Source: Saccoglossus kowalevskii
Taxonomy: Eukaryota > Hemichordata > Enteropneusta > Harrimaniidae
Direction: 5' to 3'
Assembly: GCF_000003605.2 (NCBI RefSeq)
Contig: NW_003139817.1
Location: forward strand, 18,456-82,455
DNA: 64,000 nt
A model generated the notes under the pieces. It was not told where the DNA came from and did not search any database. It was given only the letters and a program-made list of their open reading frames with translations. The translations under genes and the position numbers were made by a program. This document shows positions 25,425-38,519 of this stretch, piece by piece; position 1 is the stretch's first letter, and each line of letters opens with the position of its first letter.

Positions 25425-26865
25425 GACTACCCGCGATGAATACGACCACAGATTCTTCAACAAAGACACACTGAATATTGTTGTAGTTTCCCACGTTTAT
25501 GACATCATGGCAGTGTAGTGCATCGTCAATCATGCCTGCTGCTCAGTAAGTGATGTTAATGGAACGACGCGACTGCCATCCCATGCCTTACATACTTACA
25601 CTCATACGATCACAAGACGGATCTACGACACGGAATACTTTTCCCTGTGAAAGAAGTCGTGTGTTATAGTTGTCGTCGGGAGAATAACATTCATCGGATG
25701 AAATAAACGCACAATATGTCATCAGTGTGAGGAATTTCTGAATGCGGATCCTAACAGCGCGTACATATCTGCACAGTTAGTCTGGCAGATCAGATGATTA
25801 AGAGGCATAGTTAATTGTACAGTTATTCAGTTCGCGTGTTTTCCCAACCATTCAACCAACTGACAATAACAACACAATTTACAGCCTGTCAGTGTTTCAG
25901 TAGCCCCAGGTTATACTTAAAAGTGTACGTAGTTGAACTCACATACTATGTTAACTCTCCATTCACCGTATGGTTCGTTCACAGACAGCGATAAGCATGC
26001 TTGAGCCATCCACACATTTTTCAAATGTCTTGTATGCTACGATGCCGGCGGTTAGAATAATATGATTGCGGGGAGGTTCCTGCATTCAGTACCAAACGCA
26101 CTTATTTTAATTACTAGTAAGTTCGTCATTATTATACACCTTTCCTTTATGATCCTCTATAAAACTCTCGTCAATGCGTTGCGTAAAAGACACACGTGTC
26201 TCGTTTCACACTAGCAGTACATTCCATATATACACACGTATCATGGTGATGACGACACAGATATGTTGATGAAAAGAGTACATCGCCCGCACAATGACGA
26301 CAATTTTATCATTATATTAATATCCATCGTGTGTTTTTTTGTATTGAGAGCAAGCATATACAACAACACGTCAACGAGAAAATGTATTCAATATGATGGT
26401 TAACTCAAGTAAAATAGAAAATTTGGTAATAGATAGGATGATTTTAAACTCCGCTAGATACAATGCAAATACTTTTTAAGATAAATGTTCATACTCCAAG
26501 TTTTGAAATTTCCACCTGTTCACTACGATTCGTGACCTAATAACACTGGACAAACAAAATTCCACATGGCGCAATGTGATGCGGATATCGAATATATAAA
26601 ATTACGTCCACCCAATTATCTTGTCACGTACTTTATATTGGGTTTCCAGTAGATATCGTTTTACCATGTTATAATTGAGTCCATTTAACTCGTTGTCATG
26701 GGATCAACACACAACATGCCAATTAAATCGGAAGTACATCATCATCAACTATAATTTTTCGTTTAGTCTGCTTCACTTCAGATACATCGATCTATGCGTA
26801 ACTGGGTAGGATATATCATTTAATGTGCTATTTTCCAATCATCGAATCAACTTGTTGTTTGGCTC
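25425..26865. other. upstream region of receptor 2
   Basis: No TATA box or repeat stands out. The promoter and any 5' UTR exons of the minus-strand receptor should lie here, but I cannot place them. No supported reading frame. Confidence 0.4.
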
Positions 26866-26868
26866 AGT

Positions 26869-27000
26869 ACAAATATTCATTAAGCCCAACAAAATACTAA
26901 AATCCCACTGGGATCGTGGGAGTATTGTACGTGGGAGTAGTAGATGGCGTGGGCGCCCACAAGGCGGACGGGAAGAATTCTCGTTTCCTGACGAGAGATG
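26869..27000 (+). CDS. putative internal exon of an unknown plus-strand gene
   Basis: A 132-base segment lies between a pyrimidine-rich acceptor (CTTGTTGTTTGGCTCAG) and the donor GTAAGT at 27001. It is open in one frame through its whole length (QIFIKPNKIL ... EFSFPDER), entered and left in phase 1. It holds a GC-rich island with the 12-bp palindrome GTGGGCGCCCAC. A phase-1 exit fits the exon candidate at 39932. The GC-rich core is also open in other frames and on the other strand, where an acceptor-like CTCTCGTCAG also occurs, so strand and reality are uncertain. The Arg/Gly-rich product is not recognised. Confidence 0.3.
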
Positions 27001-27061
27001 TAAGTTGAATATGACACAAGGACATTTTACCAATATGTAACTTATCTGCATTACTTTCCCA

Positions 27062-27069
27062 TGACGTCA
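27062..27069. promoter_or_regulatory. CRE-type palindrome TGACGTCA
   Basis: Perfect consensus inside the 12-bp palindrome CATGACGTCATG, 60 bases after the exon candidate. Confidence 0.3.
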
Positions 27070-27199
27070 TGGTTGCCCAGTGACATTAATACTTTATTTC
27101 CACAACATTAATTTGTCCTCAAACAGTGAAAATAATATCTCCTTACGATGAAAAATGGTTGTTTAAAGCCTGAGACCTTAAAGATTTGACATGTGTATG

Positions 27200-27262
27200 A
27201 TGTCGCCCTCAAGTGGCAATTCATTGATACCCAAGTCGTGTACTGCCTGAAGAGGGCGACAT
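27200..27262. repeat. 11-bp perfect inverted repeat
   Basis: ATGTCGCCCTC (27200-27210) pairs with GAGGGCGACAT (27252-27262), with three more outer pairs after one mismatch. It is probably a small foldback element remnant. Confidence 0.6.
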
Positions 27263-28478
27263 GATAACGAACAACATACTAGTATCATAAATCGCGTACT
27301 ATCAGGTTTGTTTCGTCCACAATTGAGAACGATTTTTCGTGAGTGAATTAAAAACATAAGTTTGGGCCCACGCAGTTCGTTCAATGAATATAAAGTTCAC
27401 GGATCCAGAGTTGTTAGGGAACCAGAATTGTGCTTGCATATTACAGCGTATGACTTGGTAGGAGTGTGTACAAATCTTTTGCTATTTGAGCAGTCTCTGG
27501 GTTGGTGTGGCTTGTCAGCTTGTGTATATATCAGGTAGCGTCGCTTATGTGTGGGATTGGAATACGAACACAGCGTTCAGCACCAAAAATTGATTGACAA
27601 ACCTCATTGACGGGGCTGAAAGTCACTTACACAAAACGTAAATTGCAATTAACCTCACTGTAAAGACGCATTGGTTGTGGAATACTGAAAAAGGGACCGA
27701 AGAATGCGCACTGCGTACACAATAATGACCGTTAACGAGGTTACGACGTAGACATATCTCATGAATATTATTTGAAAGTGTAATTATTAATAGAAAGCAT
27801 TGATTATGAAACGTCGGAATCACGTATATTTGTTCTTGACCCCTACTATGTCTATTGTGATAATTTGAAGACTATACACGCTTTCTATCATACTAAACTG
27901 GTAACCAAATTTAACAAGTGTTTTTGGCTTTTACACTGTAGTTTACATGAGCGTTAGCGAGCCTAAATAGGTTTCAATTGTATACAGCGCCACCAGTGGC
28001 TCCATGCCGGCGTCCAGTTAATAATTAAAAGTGCATGCGCAGTTGTGTAGTTCCGCTGTTTCAACAAACACATGCCGAGTTTGAAGCGAAACGAAACTGA
28101 AAACAAGAGTGTATCTAAGTTACCGAATATTATTACATGCAGTTGTGTATGATGAGAGAAAGATAGTGAGAAGAGGTTATACTTCGTACAACCCGAATCA
28201 ATGACAATGGAGCCGGGAAATCTGATATCGCCTATATGTAGTAGGGTTGACCGTCAGATTGAATTATAAACTTGGCTAACATTCAATATGTCGTAGCATT
28301 ATAAATCTATTCCCGTACAATAAATCGAGCAGCTGCGATGGACAGATAATCTACAATACGATGTCGTAGTCCGTATATTCATGTCTTTGTATTTCTATAT
28401 CTCTATTCATGGTTCGTTGCTGCCTGGATATTATATAAGCATGACTTAATATATCAATGGCTAAACAGATAAGATAAG

Positions 28479-28486
28479 TGACGTCA
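28479..28486. promoter_or_regulatory. CRE-type palindrome TGACGTCA
   Basis: Perfect consensus about 120 bases upstream of the LINE remnant. Confidence 0.3.
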
Positions 28487-28599
28487 TATTGTCCATGTTA
28501 TAAATGTATTAATATGTAAACGTACTCACTGATTCGAATTCGCCATTTATCATCCTCCTCTTCAACTCTGCTTGTATATCCAATGTGAGTTTTATCATA

Positions 28600-29120
28600 A
28601 ATTGGCTAAAAATCTTATAGAAGTATAGAATAGAATATTTAAGTCAGATTACGGTAAAGCAGAGTATTTACATTTGAATTTAGATGAAAGTACTCGCTCA
28701 CTTCTAGCGCAGTTCAGGTTTGGTATTTTCCCCCTTGCATTAAAAGTGGTAAATGATGAAGCAATCCATGAGAGAAAATGTATTGTTTTACCAAGCCCAA
28801 ATAGAAGATGATTATTATATTGTTTACTTTATTATGAATATCGATATGATTAATATAATGCGGCTAATATTTCATTTCAAAATTTTCTCGTGCGGCTGAG
28901 GTTGAAAAGATTATTTTTCTAATTACTAGTATAGTAATAACACAGCAAAGTTCATTTGCATATTTGAAAATGCAATCACGTTTGTACAATATACAGTGAC
29001 GGTATGTATTTAATGTCAATATTTTATTGTTTTATATCAGGTAATACAGCAGCTCTGTGATAATTGTTTGTGTCTAATAAGACTGTCGGGTATTTGTATA
29101 TACTAGTCACTATAATAAAA
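28600..29120 (+). mobile_element. LINE ORF2 C-terminal remnant with 3' end
   Basis: The frame at about 28637-28810 includes RSLLAQFRFGIFPL (28695-28736) followed by HERKC. This matches the RSLLAQFRCGILPL...ER.C..C region near the C terminus of many invertebrate non-LTR reverse-transcriptase proteins. After a stop, a second piece from about 28901 reads VEKIIFLITS and ends RLYNIQ at the stop codon 28997-28999, in line with the EK..FL.T......LYN ending of those proteins. The copy is 5'-truncated at about 28600, carries stops and at least one frame change, and runs into an AATAAAATAA tail near 29115. No target duplication was identified. The clade is uncertain. Confidence 0.6.
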
Positions 29121-29129
29121 TAATTAACT

Positions 29130-32100
29130 AAACTATCTTACTAGGTTGTGAAAATTAAAACAGGCGCCCTCAATCTATTTCATATATTTCTTGTTTTAGC
29201 CAAGCATAGAGCCTAGAACCTTTCACATTTACGAGTTTTTTAACTGTCTGTGTCTCCATATTTGCGCACAAATTCCGATTTAATATAATTGGTTTACACA
29301 AAATAAAAGCTATAACAGGTGCGTGTTTCTATAAAACATATACATTTTACGATTGTTCGCGCACACGTACATTTTTCACTGTGGCAATGTCGTCTCCATT
29401 TCCTCAGTGCTCACACCTAGAAATAACACAAACAACTTGAGTTAAACCTTTGTTTTTACATAAGGTCATGATTGATAGTCTTTCTGGACTCTCATAACGA
29501 CTGTTTGACACTTGCTTTCCGTTGTCCTATTTTAGGCGTAAATTACACTCAAATTTCACTCAACTTGTTGTAAACTAACGTCACAATTGTACCTCTACAT
29601 ATTCATGTTTATGTATGACAAAAAAATACTCTATCTCACGCATTCTGATAATCTGTGCCGACTGTCATTGACAGTTGTTCCAGAAGCGAATCGAAAAATA
29701 GATACTCTGTTGACAAATATTGAAATAATTAGTTATATCTGTTTGGGACACTACTATTCGATAAAATATGTCCACGTGATACTTCCGATTTGTAGAAACA
29801 TTCTTAGGTCTGAGATCTCCATGTCGCCGAATTCTATATTATTTCCCCCTTCTATAAAGTCAAAAAACATGCTCTCGCAACCTTTAAACAGAAATACATA
29901 ATATAAGTTAATATCGTTTAAGGAAGTAATTCGGGTTACAGAACCGACATCGTGGGTATGCGTTGTTTTCACCCTGCAAGAACTACAAATTCTAATTAAG
30001 TTGGAGTGTTTTAAAACGAAGTGCATGGCAACACCTTCCCACTAGTTTCCACCACGTTGTCTGGTCACTGGACAGTTAACGTCAGTGTTCTTACTGGATC
30101 AGAGACTACACTTACTGTTTTAAAGTTTTGCTTTTTTTAATTTGTATCTCAATGTATTATAGAGTCATTTACTATGAAGTTCGAATGTACGCTAAAATTG
30201 ACGCACAGTTTTCAAACGCCCTCTCCTGTTTTTTTGCCGTAAACCCAAGATACATCAACAGCGCTTGCTTGTGCTCGAACACACTGTTAAACCCCATTTT
30301 GAGATTATAATCAACATTATTTACGAATCTCGTTCTAGTACTAGTGCATTACAGAGAAGCGGATGCCACGACTACATCTCCATTCTATTTATCTAATAAT
30401 CTGATGCGACCTTCCAAAAAAGTGACCAAATTTACATACGTCGGAAATAGCAACCAAATTCGATGATAATAATATTTGAATGATAACAACTCTTAATAAC
30501 AATGTTATTTAATGATATTACACATAAACAATAACCGTGACCTTTAAAGTCTCGTGTCTAAATTGCGTAATCATAATTTCCACACGAATGCGTGTTTTAC
30601 AAAATGTAGTCGTATCCTTACTCCACACGTTGATGTACGAGCCCAGAATGCACCGCGGTCGTCATATGATGCATGGACAATTATCGCGGCTATAGAGACA
30701 TTTCGTAGCAGTGCGCTCTTAAATAAAATATTGATTAGACGTGAATTCACGGATTTATGACTGCGATGACGTAATAACAATGTCAAGCTGTGTGACGAAC
30801 AGAATTATATTATCTAAATTACAATCTGTCAGTTGTTTGAACAATAAGAATAAAATAGTATCAGCAGATACTCGGTTTAGATTTATTAAATATTCTTGCT
30901 ATGAATGATGACTTCAATAATTTTTCAGTTTCACTCATAAATCCATACCGGATAGCTTAAATACCGAAGAAGATCCATTGTTCGAAACAACTAGCCATTG
31001 CTATAGTTACTTAAGACAACGTTTACCAAATATTGGCTATTATTTATCAGCTTAAATACAAAGCAGGCTTAAACAATTTCGCTAAATTATTCTATAATTG
31101 CAGAAGCGAAATTTACAAAAAAAATCATAACGATAATAATCATGTAATGTTACTAAGTTATTTAAAACGTAAACAGTGATATATGATAAGACCTTGGATA
31201 TTAGGCTTGTGTCATGTCATTTGGGGGTAATCGCTCGCCTAATCTCATAAATGAGTTATAATTATCCATTTGAAATTATTGCCCGTGAGCACATGGTGAA
31301 ATCCCATGGAATGATTACTTTGAGATTATAATGAGAGCTTATATTTCACAAATTCGGTTCTAAGTAACTAAAAAAATAAGTAACAATAATCCAATGTTTA
31401 TTACTGAGAAAGTGCAGATAGGTGGAGAATGAAGGGATGGGGTCGCCTCACATCATCCAAGGACAATGTTCTAATAGGCGTGACGATGAATGAATCTGGC
31501 ACCAAACGCACGATTTAATTTGATAAAAACAAGGACTGTTGAAACTGAAATAAGATCATGTGCACGCTACATGAACTAAACAGAAAATATTTTGTGACAC
31601 AGTAGATTTAACTAGAAATGCGAAATACTCCAAATAGACTAAAGTGCGTTCCAGTAAATTTCTTCAAACTAGTGATCATAGATATTATGTAATCTGCTAA
31701 CTCCATAGTTCTCACTGACTAGTTTTTTTCAAAACATCAGGAAACTGTATTCTGCCACAACGAATAAATAAGTATGAGCGACGCGTGACTACAGCGCATA
31801 TCCCAAAGCGAAATCGACATGATAATTGAAGTTGTTTTTGGAGCTAGAATTTACGTTATTAGTGAGGCTCGACGCGGAGTCGTTAGCCGAATTACTACGT
31901 GTTTGTAACACAGATCGTGCCTAAACAAAATTGTTATTTGCCTTCACATTTGACAATGCTCCTAGATTAAAATTAAAGTTTGAGTGAAAACAAGATGGTC
32001 GATTTAAACAAATGCAATTTAACGAGTTCATGGAAGAAGCAATACCGAGACAAACAGAACACATGTTCTCAATACCGTAAGTGGGTAGGTGATTGGTCTT

Positions 32101-32535
32101 TATTATATACGACTACGTTTTATAAAATTTGCGTTACATATTATGCAAACCAAGATTTGACATTTAGTGAGTTGATTTTCAAAAACAGTTCAGTGTTCAA
32201 ATAGAGTAATTATTACTTGTATTTTAAATGTCAAAGTCAGAGTCACCACGATCATTCCGCACACGAACCAGCTATTGGATTGCATTTACTATTTTACTAT
32301 GTACATCACGTCTTTCGCTGCATTCCGAGATATAGCTTAATATACATGCACAACATTGACGGTTGTAGAATGAAGAAACACCACAACTGCATAGATGACG
32401 ACCGACGAGTAGAAAGTAGGCAATCATTAACTTTTCAGATTTTTAACTAACTATGAAAAATACACACTTCAAGTCAAGACATGGACATTACTAACAGTGT
32501 ATTTATAAGTTCCCAATGAACGTCTACCTGCAAAA
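29130..32535. other. non-coding interval
   Basis: AT-rich. The frames at 29587-29901 and 30554-30760 look no better than chance. No RNA gene or repeat block was seen. Confidence 0.45.
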
Positions 32536-32539
32536 ATTG

Positions 32540-32652
32540 GCACAGTCGTGGCGATATGCCGTGTTTGATATGGGTCTTATGCGACGTTTACAACGCGATA
32601 TAAAATACTTGGAATTCGAACGCGCGTTGCACGGGGATCACTGCGCTTTAAA
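32540..32652 (-). mobile_element. TTAA-flanked MITE, copy B
   Basis: The reverse complement aligns along its length with copy C at 45124: a TTTAAAGCGC start, GCGCGTTCGAATT, CGCGTTGTA(A/T)ACGTC, and a CACGACTG end. TTAA lies at 32649-32652. The outer repeats are more decayed than in copy C, so this is probably an older insertion. Confidence 0.5.
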
Positions 32653-33296
32653 GTCGCCATGCACTAGCATATAAACGATACATAACAGACACGTGTCCTT
32701 TAGAGATATAATCAATCAGTAATGTGAGTTTCATTGACTTAGCCTTTTATACAGAAATAATCACAGTTTTAATCACACATGCCTTAGATAAAACCCGTAA
32801 CAACTAGTATTGCATTTCTCTGTGCCAAGACTCACTCAAATTCGCCAGGATGCAACAGCATAAACGCAATTACATTTTCAAACTATTTGACAACTCATAT
32901 TGAGAGGTTTTTTTTACTAACTTAGGGTGCCCTATAATATAGCTACCAGGTTTACTCAATGATGTATGTCTCAGATACCACCGCTTCGGTAGGTGTACTT
33001 TGAAGAGAATAGCCTCCTGGCACAGTCAGTCATCTTTAAACAGACTACGAAAAAAGGGTACGTGATATATACATCTAGGTAAGTTTCAATTGGTTCGGTC
33101 ACTACAGATCGGAAAATATAAAGTCCACATAACGGTCTCATAGTACATACTCATCATATATAAGCAGAAAATGTAATGCAGTGTTCGTGATATCACGATT
33201 TCAAAATGAAAACATCGCTGAATTAAAACAATGTTAATCACTTCAAGGAAATTACCAATTGACACCAGTATGAATGACACCTGTTAAAAAGAAAAT

Positions 33297-33309
33297 CAAA
33301 ATGGCGGCC
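33297..33309 (+). promoter_or_regulatory. YY1-type motif
   Basis: CAAAATGGCGGCC fits the YY1 consensus. A second, inverted match lies 370 bases away. Confidence 0.25.
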
Positions 33310-33666
33310 AAACCACAAGCAGATTTTCAAGCGATTGTTGCCGTTTTTTAAGGAAAAAAACTGAAGGGAAAAGTCACGGGACCTCTGAAGTTTTTATTGC
33401 TTTTATATGTATTGCGCATACGCTGCAGTATACACATTTCAAATTACAAAGTTCACGTGCATACCTTTATTAGAGAAGATTCTGTTCAGTGGTTTTCGCA
33501 AACAATCTAATTGAGAAAACGGGGGAAGAATAGGAAGAATAAGCCGGAAGAAAATCAGAATGATAACAATATGAGTCCTGCTGGTTTTGAGCCCTGAGCC
33601 TTAATAATACAAATAATATGACAAAGTTAATAGACTTGTGGGCGCCTAATAAAGACCATGACCGCT

Positions 33667-33678
33667 GACCGCCATTTT
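33667..33678 (-). promoter_or_regulatory. YY1-type motif
   Basis: AAAATGGCGGTC on the minus strand, facing the site at 33297. No exon is evident beside either. Confidence 0.25.
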
Positions 33679-33679
33679 A

Positions 33680-36600
33680 GCTAATTCGATAAATTTAACA
33701 TCATCATCATGGAAAGCAGTACGGATACCTGCATTTAAAAATCTCACTCCAATTATTTACAGTTCCAATCAGTCAGGGATACGCAGTAAAAATGTAATAT
33801 TGCAATAAAGTCGTCATTCTGTCATATATCAAAAGTCGAAAAAAAACACATCACATATAATCAAAATCAAAGTGAGTTCAATTTCTCGTTTTTATTATAT
33901 CTAATAATTTCGCAGCATACTTCCACGAAAATTAAGTGCAACTCCAAAAACGCAGTGACCCTTGTGAATATGTAATTCGTTATCAGAAGGTATCAGTCAC
34001 AGGGTATTTGCTACATAGGAAGATACATAGAATGTGTTGAATACGAATGCCTGTCTGCTACGTCAAACAACAACACATCAACAATTACAAATACATGTTT
34101 TACACATATTATTATGTTGGTATATTAATAAAGGCTAATCATTGATTTACACATTGTCTAAATATTGATATTAAGTAAGTGTAGAATATCTCACATATTA
34201 CTACATTGACAAGAATGACTTATCCGTTAACCCTATACATTCACGATACTAGCTGCAAGATTAAACCATTTACTGGGATGTATACGTGGGCATCTAGAAT
34301 GAAATCTAGTCAGCAAATCATGAAATAAAAAGACACCCCACTCAAATCTCACCGTCTCCCTAATGTACCACTGCAAATACTTGAGGGGGTCATATAACTG
34401 TTATCAGTCGTTTCCGAGGGGTCCGTCATTTGTCTTTCTTATCTAGAGTTTCAGTTAGAAGGATTTCCAGCGAGACTCTCTAGGTGCTGTCATGGGAACG
34501 ATTTCAATTCAATCTAGAGTTATTAAAAACAACAAGCACATTACCTTGGGACACATTTCCGAAAACGTGACTTGCGACTAGAGGCATCTTTCTGTATCGC
34601 TTCATTTACTTTTTCCATGCAATTCGAAATATCAATAATTCCATGTCGATTATCCATTACTTAAAGTATGTTAATTCGAGACAACCGTTATCCAAATTCG
34701 TGTCATTGAATTTATAATTGTTCACGGACAAAAGCAGTATATTGACTTTTTATTTATTTATTCATTCATTCATTCCTTCATTTATTTATTCATAGCAATC
34801 CTTAATCCCCAGAGCAGAATCATTGACGCTTATATACTAATACGCAATTCAGTTAATTACGAACTGTATAATATGAGCGCGAAGAACTACCTCACGATGT
34901 ACAACACATTGATACCCACGCATAGAGATTTGTTAATAATTAAAACACAAGTCTGCCACAAATTCATGAATGTTGTTAATTTATATTGTCTTTCAGAAAA
35001 TACAATTTCTAACAACTGTGCGATAGATTGGGTTTAATAAATGTCGATTCTGCGCATTGATCGAAAACGGAATATTATCGGAGGCAATTCACTATTTTGT
35101 GATTTGCGGAACGAGTGCGTAATGCATTCGCGAAATTTGTGATTGAAAAAAACGCGTTTATCACCCACCAAATGATGAAAGTTTATATAACTCGTATAAT
35201 GTAGTGTAACAGTTTCTCATGTTTAACAATAAGCAACAGCGTGGTGTCTGACTCTTTGGCGAGAGCTCTAGCGGAGATGATTGTTTCGCAGCAGGCAGAC
35301 ATTCGTATTCAATCCATCTATACATTTTGGTTCCTTATGTAGTAAATAATCCGTGTCTTGGAGTTGTTTTCCCCATCAGTTCCAGCACAAATTTCCATCT
35401 AGGGTTATGCGGGTTTGCATTCGGGATAAATAAATCAATAATTATTATTTTTTTCGGGAGAGGTTGCCCGTGACATAATGAACAATCGCTTTGATTTTGG
35501 GACAGATCGTGTTTAAATGTAAACACCAATTGTGAGAATGCTTTTTCATTGATAGCTCAGTGATGAGCAGTTGTCATGTTTTATTTAGGAGATGCTTTTT
35601 CTGATAAAAAAACCAAACGTTCATATTTTGAGAAATATCTGTATTTGGTTTGCAGAATTTTCGTGAAATATACAATAATCAGCGGGTAAAATTTTGAGAG
35701 AAATCTGGAGCTGGTTAGTATAAGACGACTTATTCACAATAAGGAAATGTACTTTGCGCTTTGGTGCAGTGTTGGGTTTTGAACCTTTGAATTCCATCTA
35801 ATCCTAAATGTCACTAGTGTTAACTCACACTCTAACATTTGTCCAATTTGTCACCATTGTGATAACTTGTTTAGGACTCATGTTCAATTAAATTCTGACA
35901 AGACAATACTAAATTAAAAGTAATTCGCTACCATTATTATCTATATTATTCATTTACACATTAAACGAAACATTTATTTTAATCGCACAATGTTATCATA
36001 GTGTTTTTAATACACTTAGATATATGACATTTGCCCAGTGGTAATAATCGGTGTTCTACAAGATATCAATATAATCAAATTGAATGAGGTGCACTATAGT
36101 TTCTTCATCATTATTGTAACGAACACAGACTCTATGTTACCCATTTACGATTTAATTTGGCAGATAAATTGGATATTTTACATCATTATGCTGCTCGCTG
36201 AATGTATTCTTACTAAATTGACATATCAAAGGATTTGTCAATTCGACAAACGATTTCAATCATGAAATACATCTTTAAATTCTGATTTAAATTACATAAA
36301 AAAAACTAACACGAGATGGGAAACATAATGCGTGGGTTGTGTATCCATTACAGCTGGTGAATATAATCGTATTAAGTTTTCATAATTTATTATATCCCCG
36401 GGCTGCGTAAATATTAGCATATATTAGGTTTACAACATTACACTTGAAGTATCAGGGGAAATAAAAATTAATTAATTAATGAAGAGAGAAAATATGAGAG
36501 AAGGTTAGGTATTGACAATATAAATAATCATATACTAGTAGTTTAGGTAAATACTCTTACTACAGATGGTAGGAAGTGATTTCATGTGAAGTGAATATAA

Positions 36601-37080
36601 TGTACTATAATGTTTACTAACACAATTCGAAACTTAATTAAATTGATATGGAATTAGCTAATTAACATATGCAGTTTGATACAACAGTATAAATGTACTT
36701 TGTTGCAATTCATTTGAGCAAATAATACCAAAACATGCTGAAATGAGTATATCAGTATGCAAATTTGCTATTTAACGCAAAATAGTTACTAAGTAGTGTA
36801 AGACATTTAACTACACAAGCAATATTTATGTTCGAAGTTTAAACCTCTTTGAGAAAACTACTATTGAATATCTCCAAACATACTGATATTAGTTAATTAT
36901 TATGCAAATTAACTAACTATTATGCATAGATTTATGCCAGACGTCACTAGATTGGTATTGAATGATTAGATTTTTTAATCAACATGTTGCCTTACTCGAG
37001 ATTGTTATAATGCCAGAATTTCTTGGTCATGTGACACTTTTTAGATCATTATTTGAATAATGTAAATTCAAACTGACGTT
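33680..37080. other. non-coding interval
   Basis: AT-rich, holding a TTTATT/CATT microsatellite at 34747-34793 and TTAA-rich patches near 36470. No supported reading frame. Confidence 0.5.
34747..34793. repeat. (TTTATT/CATT)n microsatellite
   Basis: An imperfect tetranucleotide run of TTTA and TTCA units. Confidence 0.8.
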
Positions 37081-37084
37081 TTAT

Positions 37085-37350
37085 TGTAAATGTCGCAGTC
37101 CTATTCACATCGAGTTTTGAAAGTGACACAATTATATCCATATGAAGACTGTGAACCAGACTAATGTATTCACATAAAATATGTAAACCACACATTTGTA
37201 TTGATATTATAATTGTAAACACCCTTGGGTTTATAAACCTCATTTTTGTCTTCATATAGTTCGTAAACGCCACACATACATTCATATGCAGAGTGCACAC
37301 CACATATTTGCATTCATGTTTGCATGGAGACTATAAACCATACACACACA
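37085..37350. repeat. degenerate minisatellite, about 34-36 bp period
   Basis: A block like CACACATTTGTATTCATAT followed by GTAAACC recurs about seven times with heavy divergence. The minus frame across it is a by-product. Confidence 0.35.
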
Positions 37351-38458
37351 CATCCTCAAATGTTAGAAAATATAAGCAGCTTGAGTGAATTCATTTAAAA
37401 AAAACAATGGATCATGTTTTACAATTAGCTACAGTTAAGACCAGTGCTGCAAAAATATTGGTTTCTATATCTTGTGTATGTCGGAGATTCGTTCACAATT
37501 TCCCAGCCACATGGCATGAAGAAACAAAGCAACTGATAAATCCAACGTTTTTAAAGACGGAATCGGCCAGATTCGAGAGAAAAACTCACCGGTTTCATGT
37601 TAAAATAAGCATTTCAAAAATAGTATAGATACTATTCTACACTAGTTATAACCACCATGATTATATGCACGATTGTCATAAACAACAACACACTTGAACT
37701 TGATGTAACGAGTATAACAATTATATTCTGTATATTATAATTAACACCTGGAGTACCGTCACTAAACGTCGTCGATGTAACACGAGTTGAATCGAGCAAG
37801 CGACAATCGTGTTGTGATCAATACTATTTCTACCTCAGTCGAAGTCATCGAGCAATATGACGCAGAAATACGCCAGCCAGTAGACAATATATGAAATATA
37901 GTAATAATCTGCAAATCAATTTCTATATTACAGTTTTCCCCTAGCGATTCACGTCATTGTTACTCAAATTCAATATACTATATTTCTTATGAACCTGTCA
38001 ATCATTGCATCACGCACTAAACTCAGACTGGTGACAATCACCATCGATGTCGCAAGAGGGCGTCTACAAAGGTCACAAGTCCTTTGTTTATTTCGCAGTA
38101 ACCCGGCGATAAATTACATCGAAATTATACGGGATTTCAAGAAATGTCATTAAAGAGAAAAATCGACACGTCACATTCCTGTCAAAAAGTATATATATAG
38201 CGCAAGTTGTGGACCGGCCTAGTTATTTGATTATTGTCAATGGACGGATTGCTTTGAATCACCGTATTTATGCAAGGACGTTTATTAAAAACAAATGAAT
38301 GTATACGAGAACGGACTCATTTATGTCGCATAGACACGGATTTTGGTGGAAATGATATTGCAACTATCTATTGATACGATAAACACGTGTACAGTTATGA
38401 TAATCTCATAAGATTGAACGGCGGATGCAAAATACGCTATATTTGTTTCGGATCCCGG

Positions 38459-38518
38459 TTGTTTACTATAATAACTCATGTCATGACATGAGTTCCTGTT
38501 AGTTGACTAGTAAACAAA
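38459..38518. repeat. nested palindrome
   Basis: A perfect 22-bp palindrome at 38473-38494 (half-site AACTCATGTCA) is enclosed by a second pair, TTGTTTACTA (38459-38468) and TAGTAAACAA (38509-38518). TGTTTAC is a forkhead core, so the outer arms form two opposed forkhead-like sites. It lies just before the repeat block at 38520. Confidence 0.8.
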
Positions 38519-38519
38519 A

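Noticed and set aside
25425-25469. 15-residue N-terminal extension of receptor 2
   Set aside because: It begins at GTG. The ATG at 25424 has a good context and gives a tail like that of the sister receptor.
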